From Pseudomonadota bacterium (GTDB taxonomy: Bacteria; Myxococcota_A; UBA9160; SZUA-336), in contig QJZC01000004.1 in the NCBI GenBank assembly GCA_003247575.1, positions 31,588 to 95,587 of the forward strand: a stretch of 64,000 nucleotides of DNA, in the 5' to 3' direction. A program made the position numbers and the translations under genes. Positions within the stretch are counted from its first letter, which is position 1, and the number at the start of each line of letters is the position of its first letter. The notes under the pieces were generated by a model. That model was given only the letters and a program-made list of their open reading frames with translations. It did not search any database and was not told where the DNA came from. This document shows positions 45,842 through 54,118 of this stretch, in pieces.

Positions 45842-48376
45842 TCAGTCCGGCAGTGGGGCTGTCGAGTAGCCGTACCCGGCTGGCCAGTCGCTTCGCTGTT
45901 CGGGCGGGGACGCGCAGGCGGAGCCGGAGGGAATCGGGCGACCCGTCTCGCAGTCGCTCGGACAGAATCCGGCTGAGTCGCAGACTGTGCCTACGCGCGC
46001 GGGACCGGTCGTTCCCCACTGCGCGCTCCGGCAACTCGCCTGCGTGTTGTGCATCATGCCTCGATCCTCGTGGCCGAGGATGTGGCAGTGGTTCACGAAC
46101 GCACCGGTGAACTCCTTCGCTACGTAGCGAATCTTCGCCGAGCCCCAGTTTGCAGCATGAAGCGTGAGGCGCCAGCTTCCATCAGGCGCCTGCTGGGGAG
46201 TCGCAACGTTCTGCGAGCCCGAGCTGAATCCGGATGTGTCACCGTTCGGCGTTACGTTCGGGCAGCGCGGGAGCTGACCGCATGCGAGATCGCAGCTCTG
46301 TCGAAGCGCCTCTTCTACCTTGCTGCATCCGCAGTCACACGTCGCCGTCGGAATCGGAATCGTATCCCGCCAGAGCGGATACGTGTACGTACCGCGACTG
46401 GATTCGAAGGTGATTTGAAACGGGTTCTGGTGGATGTGAAAGGGATGCCGGATCAGTGTGCTGTTGTTCCAAAGAGTCCACTCCTCGGTCACGTCGAGGG
46501 TGACGGTCTCGTTCATGCAGCTCGGGTCGTACTTCGTCTGGTTGATCCAGAACTGGGCCTGCTGGAGACTGCCCTGCTTCACCATTTCGTAGTGGATGTT
46601 CTTGCGCAGCTTGGGGTTGTCTACCTCTTGCAGGTCTTCCAAGAAGGGAGGCAGTGCGGGAAACTCGCAGCGCGAAACCTGGCCCGAGGCCGAGAGCTCG
46701 CACGGAGGGAACTGCATTTCTTGTGCGGGCTCGTCGGTCACCCGGATCTTGAGGAGGACGCTCAGGTCGGTGTCGGCTGCAGCATCGCTGACACATTCGT
46801 CGCTCGTGACTCGTGCGTGCGCCTCGCGCAGCTGCTCCTGCTTCGCCGAGAGCGAGTTGTAGACGGCGTAGTGTTTGCAATAGATCCCCGGTTCGTTCGG
46901 AGCCTTGATGAGCAGGTCGATCCTGTTCCCGGGCGATAGCTCGAAGGACGTCAGCTCGTCGAACGGGGTCTCGTCCGCTCGAGGCGTGCAGTCGGGCTGA
47001 TTGAGCACGGGCTGGCACACGTAGTTCTGCGGAGAGAACTGAACCCCATCCATCGAGATCTGCCGAACCTCTGGCTTTGCCGCCCCTGCAGTGCGATCGG
47101 CGAAGCCGATCGTGAGGCCCGCGGATGCCTGCATCGTGGCTCCCACGAGTCGCCAGCGCTGAATCTCGCCGGGGGCCATCGACACGATGGGGGCCGCTTG
47201 CCCGTTGACGAGAATGGCGCCCACCGCATCTGCACCCCCGAGCCCCGGTGTCAGCTCCTGGAGCTGCTGGACGACCATCAGACGATCTCGTAGCTCGCGC
47301 CCGAAGCGGCTTCGAAAGTACTCCCTCAGGTTGCGATCGAACTCCCCCCTGACTTCGAAGGTGCCGACGAGCCCATTGAGCACCTGGAGTGCCGTCGATC
47401 CATGTTTGTGCGCATGGTACCAGTGTGTCCCAGGGGCCTGTGAATAGCGCAGTCCGTCCACGTCGAAGTCCGAGTGGCCGTACTCGACCACTCCATGTTC
47501 ACCGTGTGTCCCGTGGAGATTGGGCTGTTCTCCGGAGTGAAGGGGTGGGCGCAGCTCGAGTCCGACGAAGTCTTGCCCGAGCTGCGGCGATACGTGAAAG
47601 CCGTGAAAGTGGAAGTTCGTCGAGTTTGCTCCATGGAAGCAGTTGGGAGGTTCGAGCACTTTGCCGTCTCGGCTCTGGCTGGGAACGAAGGGCTCGACGC
47701 CGCCTGCAGCTGGATCGATCGGGCTCTGGCAACGCCCCGTCTTCGGGTTCTGTCCCTTGTTGGGTCCAGACGTATTGCACTTCACGTTGACCTGGCAAAC
47801 GTGTGGATCCTCGTCTTTGGGCATCCGGTTGTAGAGTCGGAGCTTGAACTTGGTGCCCTCTCGCTTCACCCTGCGCGTCGGGTCTGCGGATGCCGAGGTC
47901 AGGGTTGCCGTGTCCATCACGAAGGTGGGCCCCGGCGTGCTCCAGGTGATCCGGTCCGTGTCGAGTTGCAGGTCTTCCGGTGTACGATCGACCCCGAAGC
48001 CTCGCCGCGGATCCGTCGGGAAGCCGTAGGTTCGCAGGTTCAGGGTTTGCATCTCCCACCGATTCTTCTCCGGAACCCACACCGGAAGGCAGCGCTCGCG
48101 AATCGCGACGACCAGCTCCGAGATCAGTGTCGAGCCGTCGGTCTCGATCTTGCTCGGTTCGACGAGTTCGCGCGGCTCGTACCGGGCTCCGGGGGGACAG
48201 GGCCCCTCGCCGAGCGGCACCGCACCGACCGAGGGATCCACGAACCGGGTTCGCTCGCGGCCGGCGAAGAAGGGATCTCGATCCAGGCCACAAGAAAGGC
48301 TGCCGATGCCCGCGAAGAGCAGTGGCCAGAGCAGGGATCGAAGACGCTTCGAGGGTCGCGGTGCGGTTGGGATCAC
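45842..48376 (-). CDS. Large multicopper oxidase, predicted lipoprotein
   Basis: 844 residues from GTG 48376 (GGAGAG upstream); ATG 48427 adds 17. A signal with a final cysteine (LLFAGIGSLSC). All four copper motifs are present: HFHGFH near 257, HWYHAHKHGS near 318, HPFHIHQNPF near 660 and HCHILGHEDRGMM near 763 (original-start numbering about 17 higher). Most family members have 450-650 residues; extra length lies between the domains and in a Cys-rich C-terminus (CRSAQWG...CDSAGFCPSDC). Substrate unknown: metal ions, phenols or manganese are all possible. Confidence 0.88.
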   Translation of the reverse strand: MIPTAPRPSKRLRSLLWPLLFAGIGSLSCGLDRDPFFAGRERTRFVDPSVGAVPLGEGPCPPGARYEPRELVEPSKIETDGSTLISELVVAIRERCLPVWVPEKNRWEMQTLNLRTYGFPTDPRRGFGVDRTPEDLQLDTDRITWSTPGPTFVMDTATLTSASADPTRRVKREGTKFKLRLYNRMPKDEDPHVCQVNVKCNTSGPNKGQNPKTGRCQSPIDPAAGGVEPFVPSQSRDGKVLEPPNCFHGANSTNFHFHGFHVSPQLGQDFVGLELRPPLHSGEQPNLHGTHGEHGVVEYGHSDFDVDGLRYSQAPGTHWYHAHKHGSTALQVLNGLVGTFEVRGEFDRNLREYFRSRFGRELRDRLMVVQQLQELTPGLGGADAVGAILVNGQAAPIVSMAPGEIQRWRLVGATMQASAGLTIGFADRTAGAAKPEVRQISMDGVQFSPQNYVCQPVLNQPDCTPRADETPFDELTSFELSPGNRIDLLIKAPNEPGIYCKHYAVYNSLSAKQEQLREAHARVTSDECVSDAAADTDLSVLLKIRVTDEPAQEMQFPPCELSASGQVSRCEFPALPPFLEDLQEVDNPKLRKNIHYEMVKQGSLQQAQFWINQTKYDPSCMNETVTLDVTEEWTLWNNSTLIRHPFHIHQNPFQITFESSRGTYTYPLWRDTIPIPTATCDCGCSKVEEALRQSCDLACGQLPRCPNVTPNGDTSGFSSGSQNVATPQQAPDGSWRLTLHAANWGSAKIRYVAKEFTGAFVNHCHILGHEDRGMMHNTQASCRSAQWGTTGPARVGTVCDSAGFCPSDCETGRPIPSGSACASPPEQRSDWPAGYGYSTAPLPD

Positions 48377-48587
48377 GCTCTCTCCGGTTGCTGAGTGGCT
48401 GCTTGTTCCAGTACGTCTCTGGGGCATCAGAATTTGCCGAGTACTCGACGTCTGCTCGGTGCGGATGTGCGAACTGCGCGAGTCGGGCGCGAGTTGCGCA
48501 CTGGAAAGACGGCTGAGGGAGATTCGTTATGTTGGCTAACCCCCACCCGCAGCGTGCGGTCACGCAATGAGGTAGAGTAGCGCGGAC

Positions 48588-50084
48588 GTGGCTTCTTCTC
48601 CGATCCAATCGCCGATCAAGCATGTCTTCGTGTTGATGCTGGAGAATCGATCCTACGATCATCTCCTGGGGTTCTTGCCTCGAGAGGGGCATCTCGGTGC
48701 GGTGGACGGGCTCTCGGGGGACGAGTTCAATTTGATCAATCCACGTTCCCCCAGCTCGCAGCGCTACTACGTGCAGGAGGGGGCACAAGACGAGCTGTAT
48801 ACGCTTCCAGCTCCCGGGCCCGCGCATGACTTCTTCGCGGCCAACGTGCAGCTGACTGGGTACGCCGCGAACCCGGGTCCGTGCAATCCACCGCGCTCGA
48901 ACGGCTTCGTGCAGAGCTACGTGGAGGAGCTCACAGCGTGTTCTGAAGATCCGACGCGCTTCTGGGCTCGTCCCGATCAGATCAAGCTCGTGATGCAGTG
49001 CTTTCATTGGGAGCAGATCCCTGCGCTGGCGACCCTTGCACGTGAGTTCGTGCTGTGCGACCGCTGGTTCTCCTCCGTGCCAGGTCCCACCATGCCGAAC
49101 CGGTTCTATGTGCACGCGGCTACCTCTGCGGGATACGCGATCAACGATGGCTCGAAGACATTCGACATGGAGACGATCCAGAATCGGCTGGAGGATGCGG
49201 GACGCACGTGGCGCGTCTACTACAGCAACGTGAACGAGCTGTTCCTGTTGAGCCGCGTGCCGCAGACGCGCGACCGCATGCGCCACTTCGACGAGCACTT
49301 CGAGTCGGATGTCGGGCTCGGCGACGTTGCGGACTATACCTACCTGATCCCGCGGTTCATCGCCGAGGATCGCGGCGCTGCTGGCGTCGCAGCTGCAGAT
49401 GACGAGCATGCGCCGAGTAGCGTGGGGCGAGGGGACCGTCTGATCGCGCGGATCTATGCCGCGCTGCGTGCCAATCCAGAAGTCTGGAAGAGTTGCCTGT
49501 TCGTGATCCTCTTCGACGAGCATGGTGGATTCTACGATCACAGCATTCCCCCGTGCGGGGTGCCCAACCCTGACGGGCTCTACTCGCCCACGGCGGGCCA
49601 GCCTGCGGGCGCACCGCGCTTCGACTTTCGGAGGCTCGGGTTTCGTGTGCCCGCAGTCCTGGTCTCTCCGTGGCTGCGACCTCAGGTCAACTCGACCCTC
49701 TTCGAGCACGCCTCCATTCCCGCGACCTTGGGCCGCTTCTTCGGTCTGGGTGCACCTCTCACGTTGCGCGACAGCGCGGCCAACTCCTTCGAGCACCTGC
49801 TGACCGGCGCCGGTGGCTTTCGGGAGGACACGCCGACCAGCCTACCGCTGGCGCAGGTTCCAGATCCCGGTCCGTCGCGCTTGTTGGATCGCGATTCGAG
49901 GCAGCTTCTGGCGACGGTCCTCCATCGCGAACCCGATCGGGATCGCCGCTGTGCGCTCTTGACGCAGCTCTATCGAGGCTTGACGGACTACGCCGCATCG
50001 CAGCTGGTGCGTGAAACCGTCGATCGCTTCCTGGATCGCTGCGAGGCGCGCGGGGGGCAGCACGTGGGTGCGAAGGAATCCTAG
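48588..50084 (+). CDS. Phospholipase C/acid phosphatase-like phosphoesterase
   Basis: 498 residues, GTG start. The catalytic N-terminus HVFVLMLENRSYDHLLGF is the alkaline-phosphatase-superfamily signature of the PLC/AcpA family; later FVLCDRWFSSVPGPTMPNRFYVHAATSAG and LFVILFDEHGGFYDH give the remaining metal-site region. No signal peptide is seen, unusual for this secreted family. Divergent from the multicopper oxidase gene with 160-210 bp between them, so they may share control. Confidence 0.85.
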   Translation: MASSPIQSPIKHVFVLMLENRSYDHLLGFLPREGHLGAVDGLSGDEFNLINPRSPSSQRYYVQEGAQDELYTLPAPGPAHDFFAANVQLTGYAANPGPCNPPRSNGFVQSYVEELTACSEDPTRFWARPDQIKLVMQCFHWEQIPALATLAREFVLCDRWFSSVPGPTMPNRFYVHAATSAGYAINDGSKTFDMETIQNRLEDAGRTWRVYYSNVNELFLLSRVPQTRDRMRHFDEHFESDVGLGDVADYTYLIPRFIAEDRGAAGVAAADDEHAPSSVGRGDRLIARIYAALRANPEVWKSCLFVILFDEHGGFYDHSIPPCGVPNPDGLYSPTAGQPAGAPRFDFRRLGFRVPAVLVSPWLRPQVNSTLFEHASIPATLGRFFGLGAPLTLRDSAANSFEHLLTGAGGFREDTPTSLPLAQVPDPGPSRLLDRDSRQLLATVLHREPDRDRRCALLTQLYRGLTDYAASQLVRETVDRFLDRCEARGGQHVGAKES

Positions 50085-50086
50085 CG

Positions 50087-51058
50087 GTGGACGAGCCGAG
50101 CACCGAAGATCCGTCCCGCGCCTTCTCTGTCGGCAGCATCGCAGCACGACGAGCGTGGCTCGACCGGCTTTGGGGCCCGGGTCCAGAGCTAGAAAGAAGG
50201 TCAGAGGGCGGCGGTGCGGTGAGACAGCTCCTGGTGCTCGGCACCGGACCCGCCGCGGCCAAGTCGTGCGTGTGTATCGGGCTGTGCCGAGCACTGTGGG
50301 TAGCCGGTGTGCGTGTCGCCCCGTTCAAGGCGGTCGCTGTGCTGCGGCGTGACGAGGTACCTGCGTCTGCAGACGAGAATGCCCCGGGCCTCGGTGCGTG
50401 GCACACGCGCGCGGCGGCCGGTGTGCCGGAGCTTGCAGAGGCGAATCCCGTAACGGTCCTGCAGGACGACGAGAGGAGCGGTCGGCTCTCGATTCTTGGA
50501 GAGCCCTGCGGGCGCGTTCACATTCGCGGGCGCGACTCGATACGGATGGACTTGCTTCCGGCCTCGATACGAGACCGGATGCGAGCCGCGATTCAGCGAT
50601 CCTACGAGAATCTGTGCATGCGCTTCGAAGCCTTGGTGCTGGAGGGAGCCGGAAGCCCCGTCGACACGCGAAAGCGCGATGACCTCTCCAATCTCTTCGT
50701 GGCCCGACAGTCGGGAGCTCCCATGCTTCTGACCAGTCGCTTTTCACAGGGAGGTGTGGCTGCCGGGCTGATCGGCACGGCCGCTTGTTTGCCGGAGGCT
50801 CTGCGCCCTCGACTTCTGGGCTACATCCTGTCCGACGCGGTGCAGGGGGATCCGGCGATCGAGTACGCCTGCCAGCAAGTGGAGCGGCTTGCCGGGCTGC
50901 CGAGCTTGGGCGTCATTCCGCCGGTCATGCACTCTGCGCGCCCAGGGAGCTCGGCAGACGAGCTCGGGCGGGCCTACGAAGCCTGGGCGTGCGCCGTGCG
51001 GGAGCACGTCGCGCCCGAGCTGCTTCACTTCCTCGAGTCGGATAGGCTCCGCCTTTGA
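50087..51058 (+). CDS. CobQ/BioD-like P-loop protein with altered Walker A
   Basis: 323 residues from GTG 50087, AAGGA nine bases upstream; GTG near 50217 (VRQLLVLGTGP) would start at the fold itself. VLGTGPAAAKSCVCIGLCRALWVAGVRVAPFKAVAV matches the N-terminus of cobyric acid synthases (GTxSxxGKS ... APFK), and LVLEGAGSPVD matches EGAGSP. The P-loop glycine before lysine is alanine. The glutaminase half of CobQ is absent. Possible amidotransferase-like or ligase activity; function unknown. Overlaps the next start (TTGA). Confidence 0.65.
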   Translation: MDEPSTEDPSRAFSVGSIAARRAWLDRLWGPGPELERRSEGGGAVRQLLVLGTGPAAAKSCVCIGLCRALWVAGVRVAPFKAVAVLRRDEVPASADENAPGLGAWHTRAAAGVPELAEANPVTVLQDDERSGRLSILGEPCGRVHIRGRDSIRMDLLPASIRDRMRAAIQRSYENLCMRFEALVLEGAGSPVDTRKRDDLSNLFVARQSGAPMLLTSRFSQGGVAAGLIGTAACLPEALRPRLLGYILSDAVQGDPAIEYACQQVERLAGLPSLGVIPPVMHSARPGSSADELGRAYEAWACAVREHVAPELLHFLESDRLRL

Positions 51059-51690
51059 CTCCGCTCTCTGCTCGCTCCCCGCTGCACGAACGCGAGCGGG
51101 CTCCTCGCCGTGATCCGTGCGCTACGCACACGAAGGTCCCCGTGCTCGCCGTCGAGGGTCTCGATGCGTCGGGCAAGACCTCGATCGCGCGCGCGGTCGC
51201 AGAGGAACTCGAGGGAACCTACGTGAAGCCCTACGTCGGAACCGTCGGGACTCTGCTGAACTGGCTGCATCTGCGCGGTGAGGAAGCTCTCGTCAACGAT
51301 ATCGGGCGCGCGGAGGTCGCGCGCTTGATGGAAGTGTACGCAGAGGCGCGCTGCATCGTCTTCGACCGACACTGGCTGTCGATTCTCTCGGTGATTTCGA
51401 GCCATTACTCCGATAGTTGGTTTCCGCCTCCGCCGACCATCGTGTGCGTCGCCGATGCCGCGACGACCGAGGAGCGGTTGCGCCGCCGCGCGACACCGGC
51501 TGCGGAACGCCGCGACACCGCGCGCTATGGGCGTCGCTTCCGGGAGCTCGCGCAGCAGTTCGCGCTTCCCACCTTGGATACCTCACGTACGACCGTCGAT
51601 CAGGCGGTCGCCAAGCTCTTGGCGGATCCAGTCTGCGCGCACCTGATTCGTGCCCCGGGTGCGGGTGCACCGGGACTGGCTTCCAGCTGA
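51055..51690 (+). CDS. Thymidylate-kinase-like P-loop protein
   Basis: 211 residues from TTG 51055 overlapping the previous stop. Walker A VEGLDASGKTSIARAVAEEL lies near residue 33, then VYAEARCIVFDRHWLSILSVISSHY near 93 (DRxW region) and an arginine-rich lid TTEERLRRRATPAAERRD near 133. The fold is that of nucleoside-monophosphate kinases, but the substrate-contacting residues of true Tmk are not evident. Probably partners the CobQ-like protein. Confidence 0.7.
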   Translation: MTPLSARSPLHERERAPRRDPCATHTKVPVLAVEGLDASGKTSIARAVAEELEGTYVKPYVGTVGTLLNWLHLRGEEALVNDIGRAEVARLMEVYAEARCIVFDRHWLSILSVISSHYSDSWFPPPPTIVCVADAATTEERLRRRATPAAERRDTARYGRRFRELAQQFALPTLDTSRTTVDQAVAKLLADPVCAHLIRAPGAGAPGLASS

Positions 51691-51772
51691 GAGGTCGAGC
51701 CAACGCCGCCGTGACCCGTTTCGAAGCGATGCGATGTTCTCGATCGATCGAGCCGCGACGCGAAGACCTTGC

Positions 51773-52912
51773 TCAATAGATCGGTGTGCCGCGCTCGCCG
51801 AACAGCTTTGGCCACATGTCGCCAAGGTCATTCTGATCGATGGCGCCCACCGAGGGGTTTGGCACCGAGAGCTCGTCGATGAGTTCGAGCATTGCTGGGG
51901 ATACGTTCATACCCAAGTCTGCAGGCAGCCGACGCAGCACGAAGTAGCCTGCGGCTTCGAGATGAAACGCCTCGAGCATCCGCGCGAAGTAGGCCAGCTC
52001 GACGTCGTCCAGAGTCGGAGCCAGCCGGCACAGGTCGACGAGCTGATACATCCCCTTGCCGTACTCCCCCACGCCTTCCCAGTACAGCTTGTAGACGAGA
52101 TGCAGCAGTGCCCACGCGGGCCTTGGCACGGCGACATAGGCGCCGTCGAGCGCGGCTTGGCGACACTCCTCGACCAAGGTGTCCACGCGAATCTCGTGGG
52201 AGATTCCGTGATGGATGTCGACCATCAGGTAGCACCCGAGCGTACCGTCGGGAAGCTGATGCCAGCTGGTGCGCGCGCTCAGCTGGCGCCGAATGCAGGC
52301 CTCGACGTCGGGGTGAAGTCCGTTGACCCGGACGCGGCGCACCAGGAAACCCAGCTCGTAGTGCTGGTCCTCGACGTGTGCGCGGCGTTCCGGGTCGGCC
52401 GGTCGAAACCAGGGCTCCTCGTGGAAACCTTCGGCTGGCTGGAATCCGAGCTCGAGCGCCACCTCCTCGGCCTCGAGGAGTGCCTGTCGCGGCACTCCGA
52501 CGTCGATGTCGTAGCCGCAGCGCGCATCACGATCCGGATAGTGCGTCAAACGCAGCGCGCTCCCCTTGAGGAAGCAGTGGGGAACTCCGCGCTGCGTCAA
52601 AGCATTCGCCAAGCGCAGTTGGTATTCGGTCTGGAGCTCCCCGAGCGACCGGGCGGCTACCGCCCGGTCGCAGGTCTCGGTCCAGTGTTTCGAGTCACCG
52701 AGCACACCCACAGCCCAGCGCTCGAGTCGAGGCAGCAGATCAGGGAGCACCTTCCAGGCCGACTGCCCGAACTGACACGCGGCCTCTGCCTCGACCAGAT
52801 CCGCACAAGGAGCCGCGGGAGTCGCATCAGGAGACAGCAGCCACGCAAAGCGCGCTGTCGAGTCTCGATGTGTCGGTTGCCGCTGCGCAGGCTGTAGATT
52901 CGTAGCATGCAT
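51773..52912 (-). CDS. PF14907-type nucleotidyltransferase
   Basis: 379 residues. Central nucleotidyltransferase signature: RGVPHCFLKGSALRLTHYPDRDARCGYDIDVGVPRQAL near 110-145 (GxD...DxDV metal-binding pair) and a helical C-terminal half (RPAWALLHLVYKLYWEGV...LVDLCRLAP). This family occurs in exopolysaccharide and peptide-natural-product loci, including lasso-peptide clusters. It begins eight bases after the repeat protein's stop, so it is the last gene of that operon. Its acceptor may be the repeat protein or a peptide; that is inference. Confidence 0.78.
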   Translation of the reverse strand: MHATNLQPAQRQPTHRDSTARFAWLLSPDATPAAPCADLVEAEAACQFGQSAWKVLPDLLPRLERWAVGVLGDSKHWTETCDRAVAARSLGELQTEYQLRLANALTQRGVPHCFLKGSALRLTHYPDRDARCGYDIDVGVPRQALLEAEEVALELGFQPAEGFHEEPWFRPADPERRAHVEDQHYELGFLVRRVRVNGLHPDVEACIRRQLSARTSWHQLPDGTLGCYLMVDIHHGISHEIRVDTLVEECRQAALDGAYVAVPRPAWALLHLVYKLYWEGVGEYGKGMYQLVDLCRLAPTLDDVELAYFARMLEAFHLEAAGYFVLRRLPADLGMNVSPAMLELIDELSVPNPSVGAIDQNDLGDMWPKLFGERGTPIY

Positions 52913-52920
52913 CGGGTGAC

Positions 52921-54039
52921 TCAGTTTCCACCCCGCTTCCCGCCCTTGCTGGATCCAGAACCTCTAGCGGCGGCTTCGTCTGCGACCGGAAGCCCACCAT
53001 CTGGAGCGCAGCCTGCAGCGATGATAGGCTCCAAGCTCGTCGCGAGTGCCTCGACCTGTGTGGGGTCGGGTGTATTCGCGCGACTCAAGCGTCGGGCAAT
53101 GCCGCTCGCGAGGCTGCGCGCGTCGCGCGGAGCTCCGGCTGCCAGCTTCTGGTTGATCGCGCTCGCCAGAGCTAGGGTCGAACGAGATGCAGAAGCCGGT
53201 CCACCGGCGGCGCGCAGCCGCTTCGATACCCCGCTAGCGAGCAGTCGCGTCCCGCTCGATGCGCTCGCGCTCGGTGACAGCGACGCGGAGCGTGGTGCGC
53301 TCGATGCGCTTCGGCCCTTCAGCCTGCGGGTGAGTGTGCTCGCCAGGCTTTGGGTTCCGCGGGATGCCGCAGCGTAGCCTCCCACCTGGTTGAGTTTGCG
53401 CGACACGCTCGAGGCCAGCTGTCGTGTGCTCGATGCGCTGGCTGCTCCGCGCGACGGCGACGCGCTCGCGGCTCGCCCGACCAGGCTTGCCGATCGCGCG
53501 CTCGACCCAGCCGGACGCGCGACCCCCGATGCGCTCCTTACTGTTGACGCGCTCCTGCCTGCTGATGCGCTCCGGGGTGCCGACGCGCTGCGGGCCGCTA
53601 CAGGGGAAGCCCCGCGTCCGTGTCGCAAGCTCAGCTTGCGTGACACGGTGCTCGCGAGCGCGCGTGTGGCAACAGAAGCCGCACCTCCTCGGGTGCGTAG
53701 CTTTCGCGACACGGCACTGGCGAGTGCGCGAGTGGTGCCGGAAGCGGTCGATCCGTAGCTTGGAGCCGACGCGCTGCGCCTGCTCGCTGCAGCTGCTGCG
53801 GATGCTCCTGCGCCCGGCCTGAGCTGCTGCGATGCGGCGCTCGCGACCGTGAGCTTGCGAGAGACGGCACTCGCGAGGGCCCGTGTCCCACGCGAGGCAG
53901 ACCCGCCCTGGACTCGAAGCTTGTGCGACACCGCGCTCGCAAGCGCGCGCGTCTGCGTCGATGCTGCGGAGCCGCGAAGCCGGCGACCGGCGCCGCTAGC
54001 GGCACGCCCCATACTCGCTTGTCGATTCCACACCGTCAT
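52921..54039 (-). CDS. LAS-repeat protein, Ser/Ala/Arg-rich, in radical SAM operon
   Basis: 372 residues. About nine copies of a 12-residue unit, consensus T-R-x-L-A-S-x-V-S-R-K-L, start near residues 29, 51, 102, 124, 204, 228, 263, 287 and 306. Linkers are Gly/Ala/Ser-rich, and one block (about 145-200) is packed with RSAS steps. Each unit would form a basic amphipathic helix. A distinct C-terminus follows (TPDPTQVEALATSLEPII, one Cys, then GSGSSKGGKRGG). ATG 54039 has GAGG ten bases upstream. No signal peptide, no known domain. The plus strand of the same DNA shows repeats only in broken frames. It may be a substrate of the operon enzymes or a nucleic-acid-binding protein. Confidence 0.72.
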   Translation of the reverse strand: MTVWNRQASMGRAASGAGRRLRGSAASTQTRALASAVSHKLRVQGGSASRGTRALASAVSRKLTVASAASQQLRPGAGASAAAAASRRSASAPSYGSTASGTTRALASAVSRKLRTRGGAASVATRALASTVSRKLSLRHGRGASPVAARSASAPRSASAGRSASTVRSASGVARPAGSSARSASLVGRAASASPSRGAASASSTRQLASSVSRKLNQVGGYAAASRGTQSLASTLTRRLKGRSASSAPRSASLSPSASASSGTRLLASGVSKRLRAAGGPASASRSTLALASAINQKLAAGAPRDARSLASGIARRLSRANTPDPTQVEALATSLEPIIAAGCAPDGGLPVADEAAARGSGSSKGGKRGGN

Positions 54040-54118
54040 GTCTCGATTCCCTCATGTTCGGGCGTCGGGAAGGTCCGCGATGCCCAGGTGATTTCGCGAA
54101 GCCCGAGGGCTTCTACCT

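Noticed and set aside
52907..53822. Plus-strand open frames opposite the LAS-repeat gene, also repetitive
   Set aside because: They are several short, interrupted frames and mirror the DNA repeats. The minus-strand frame is continuous for 372 residues, has a ribosome site and fits the operon.
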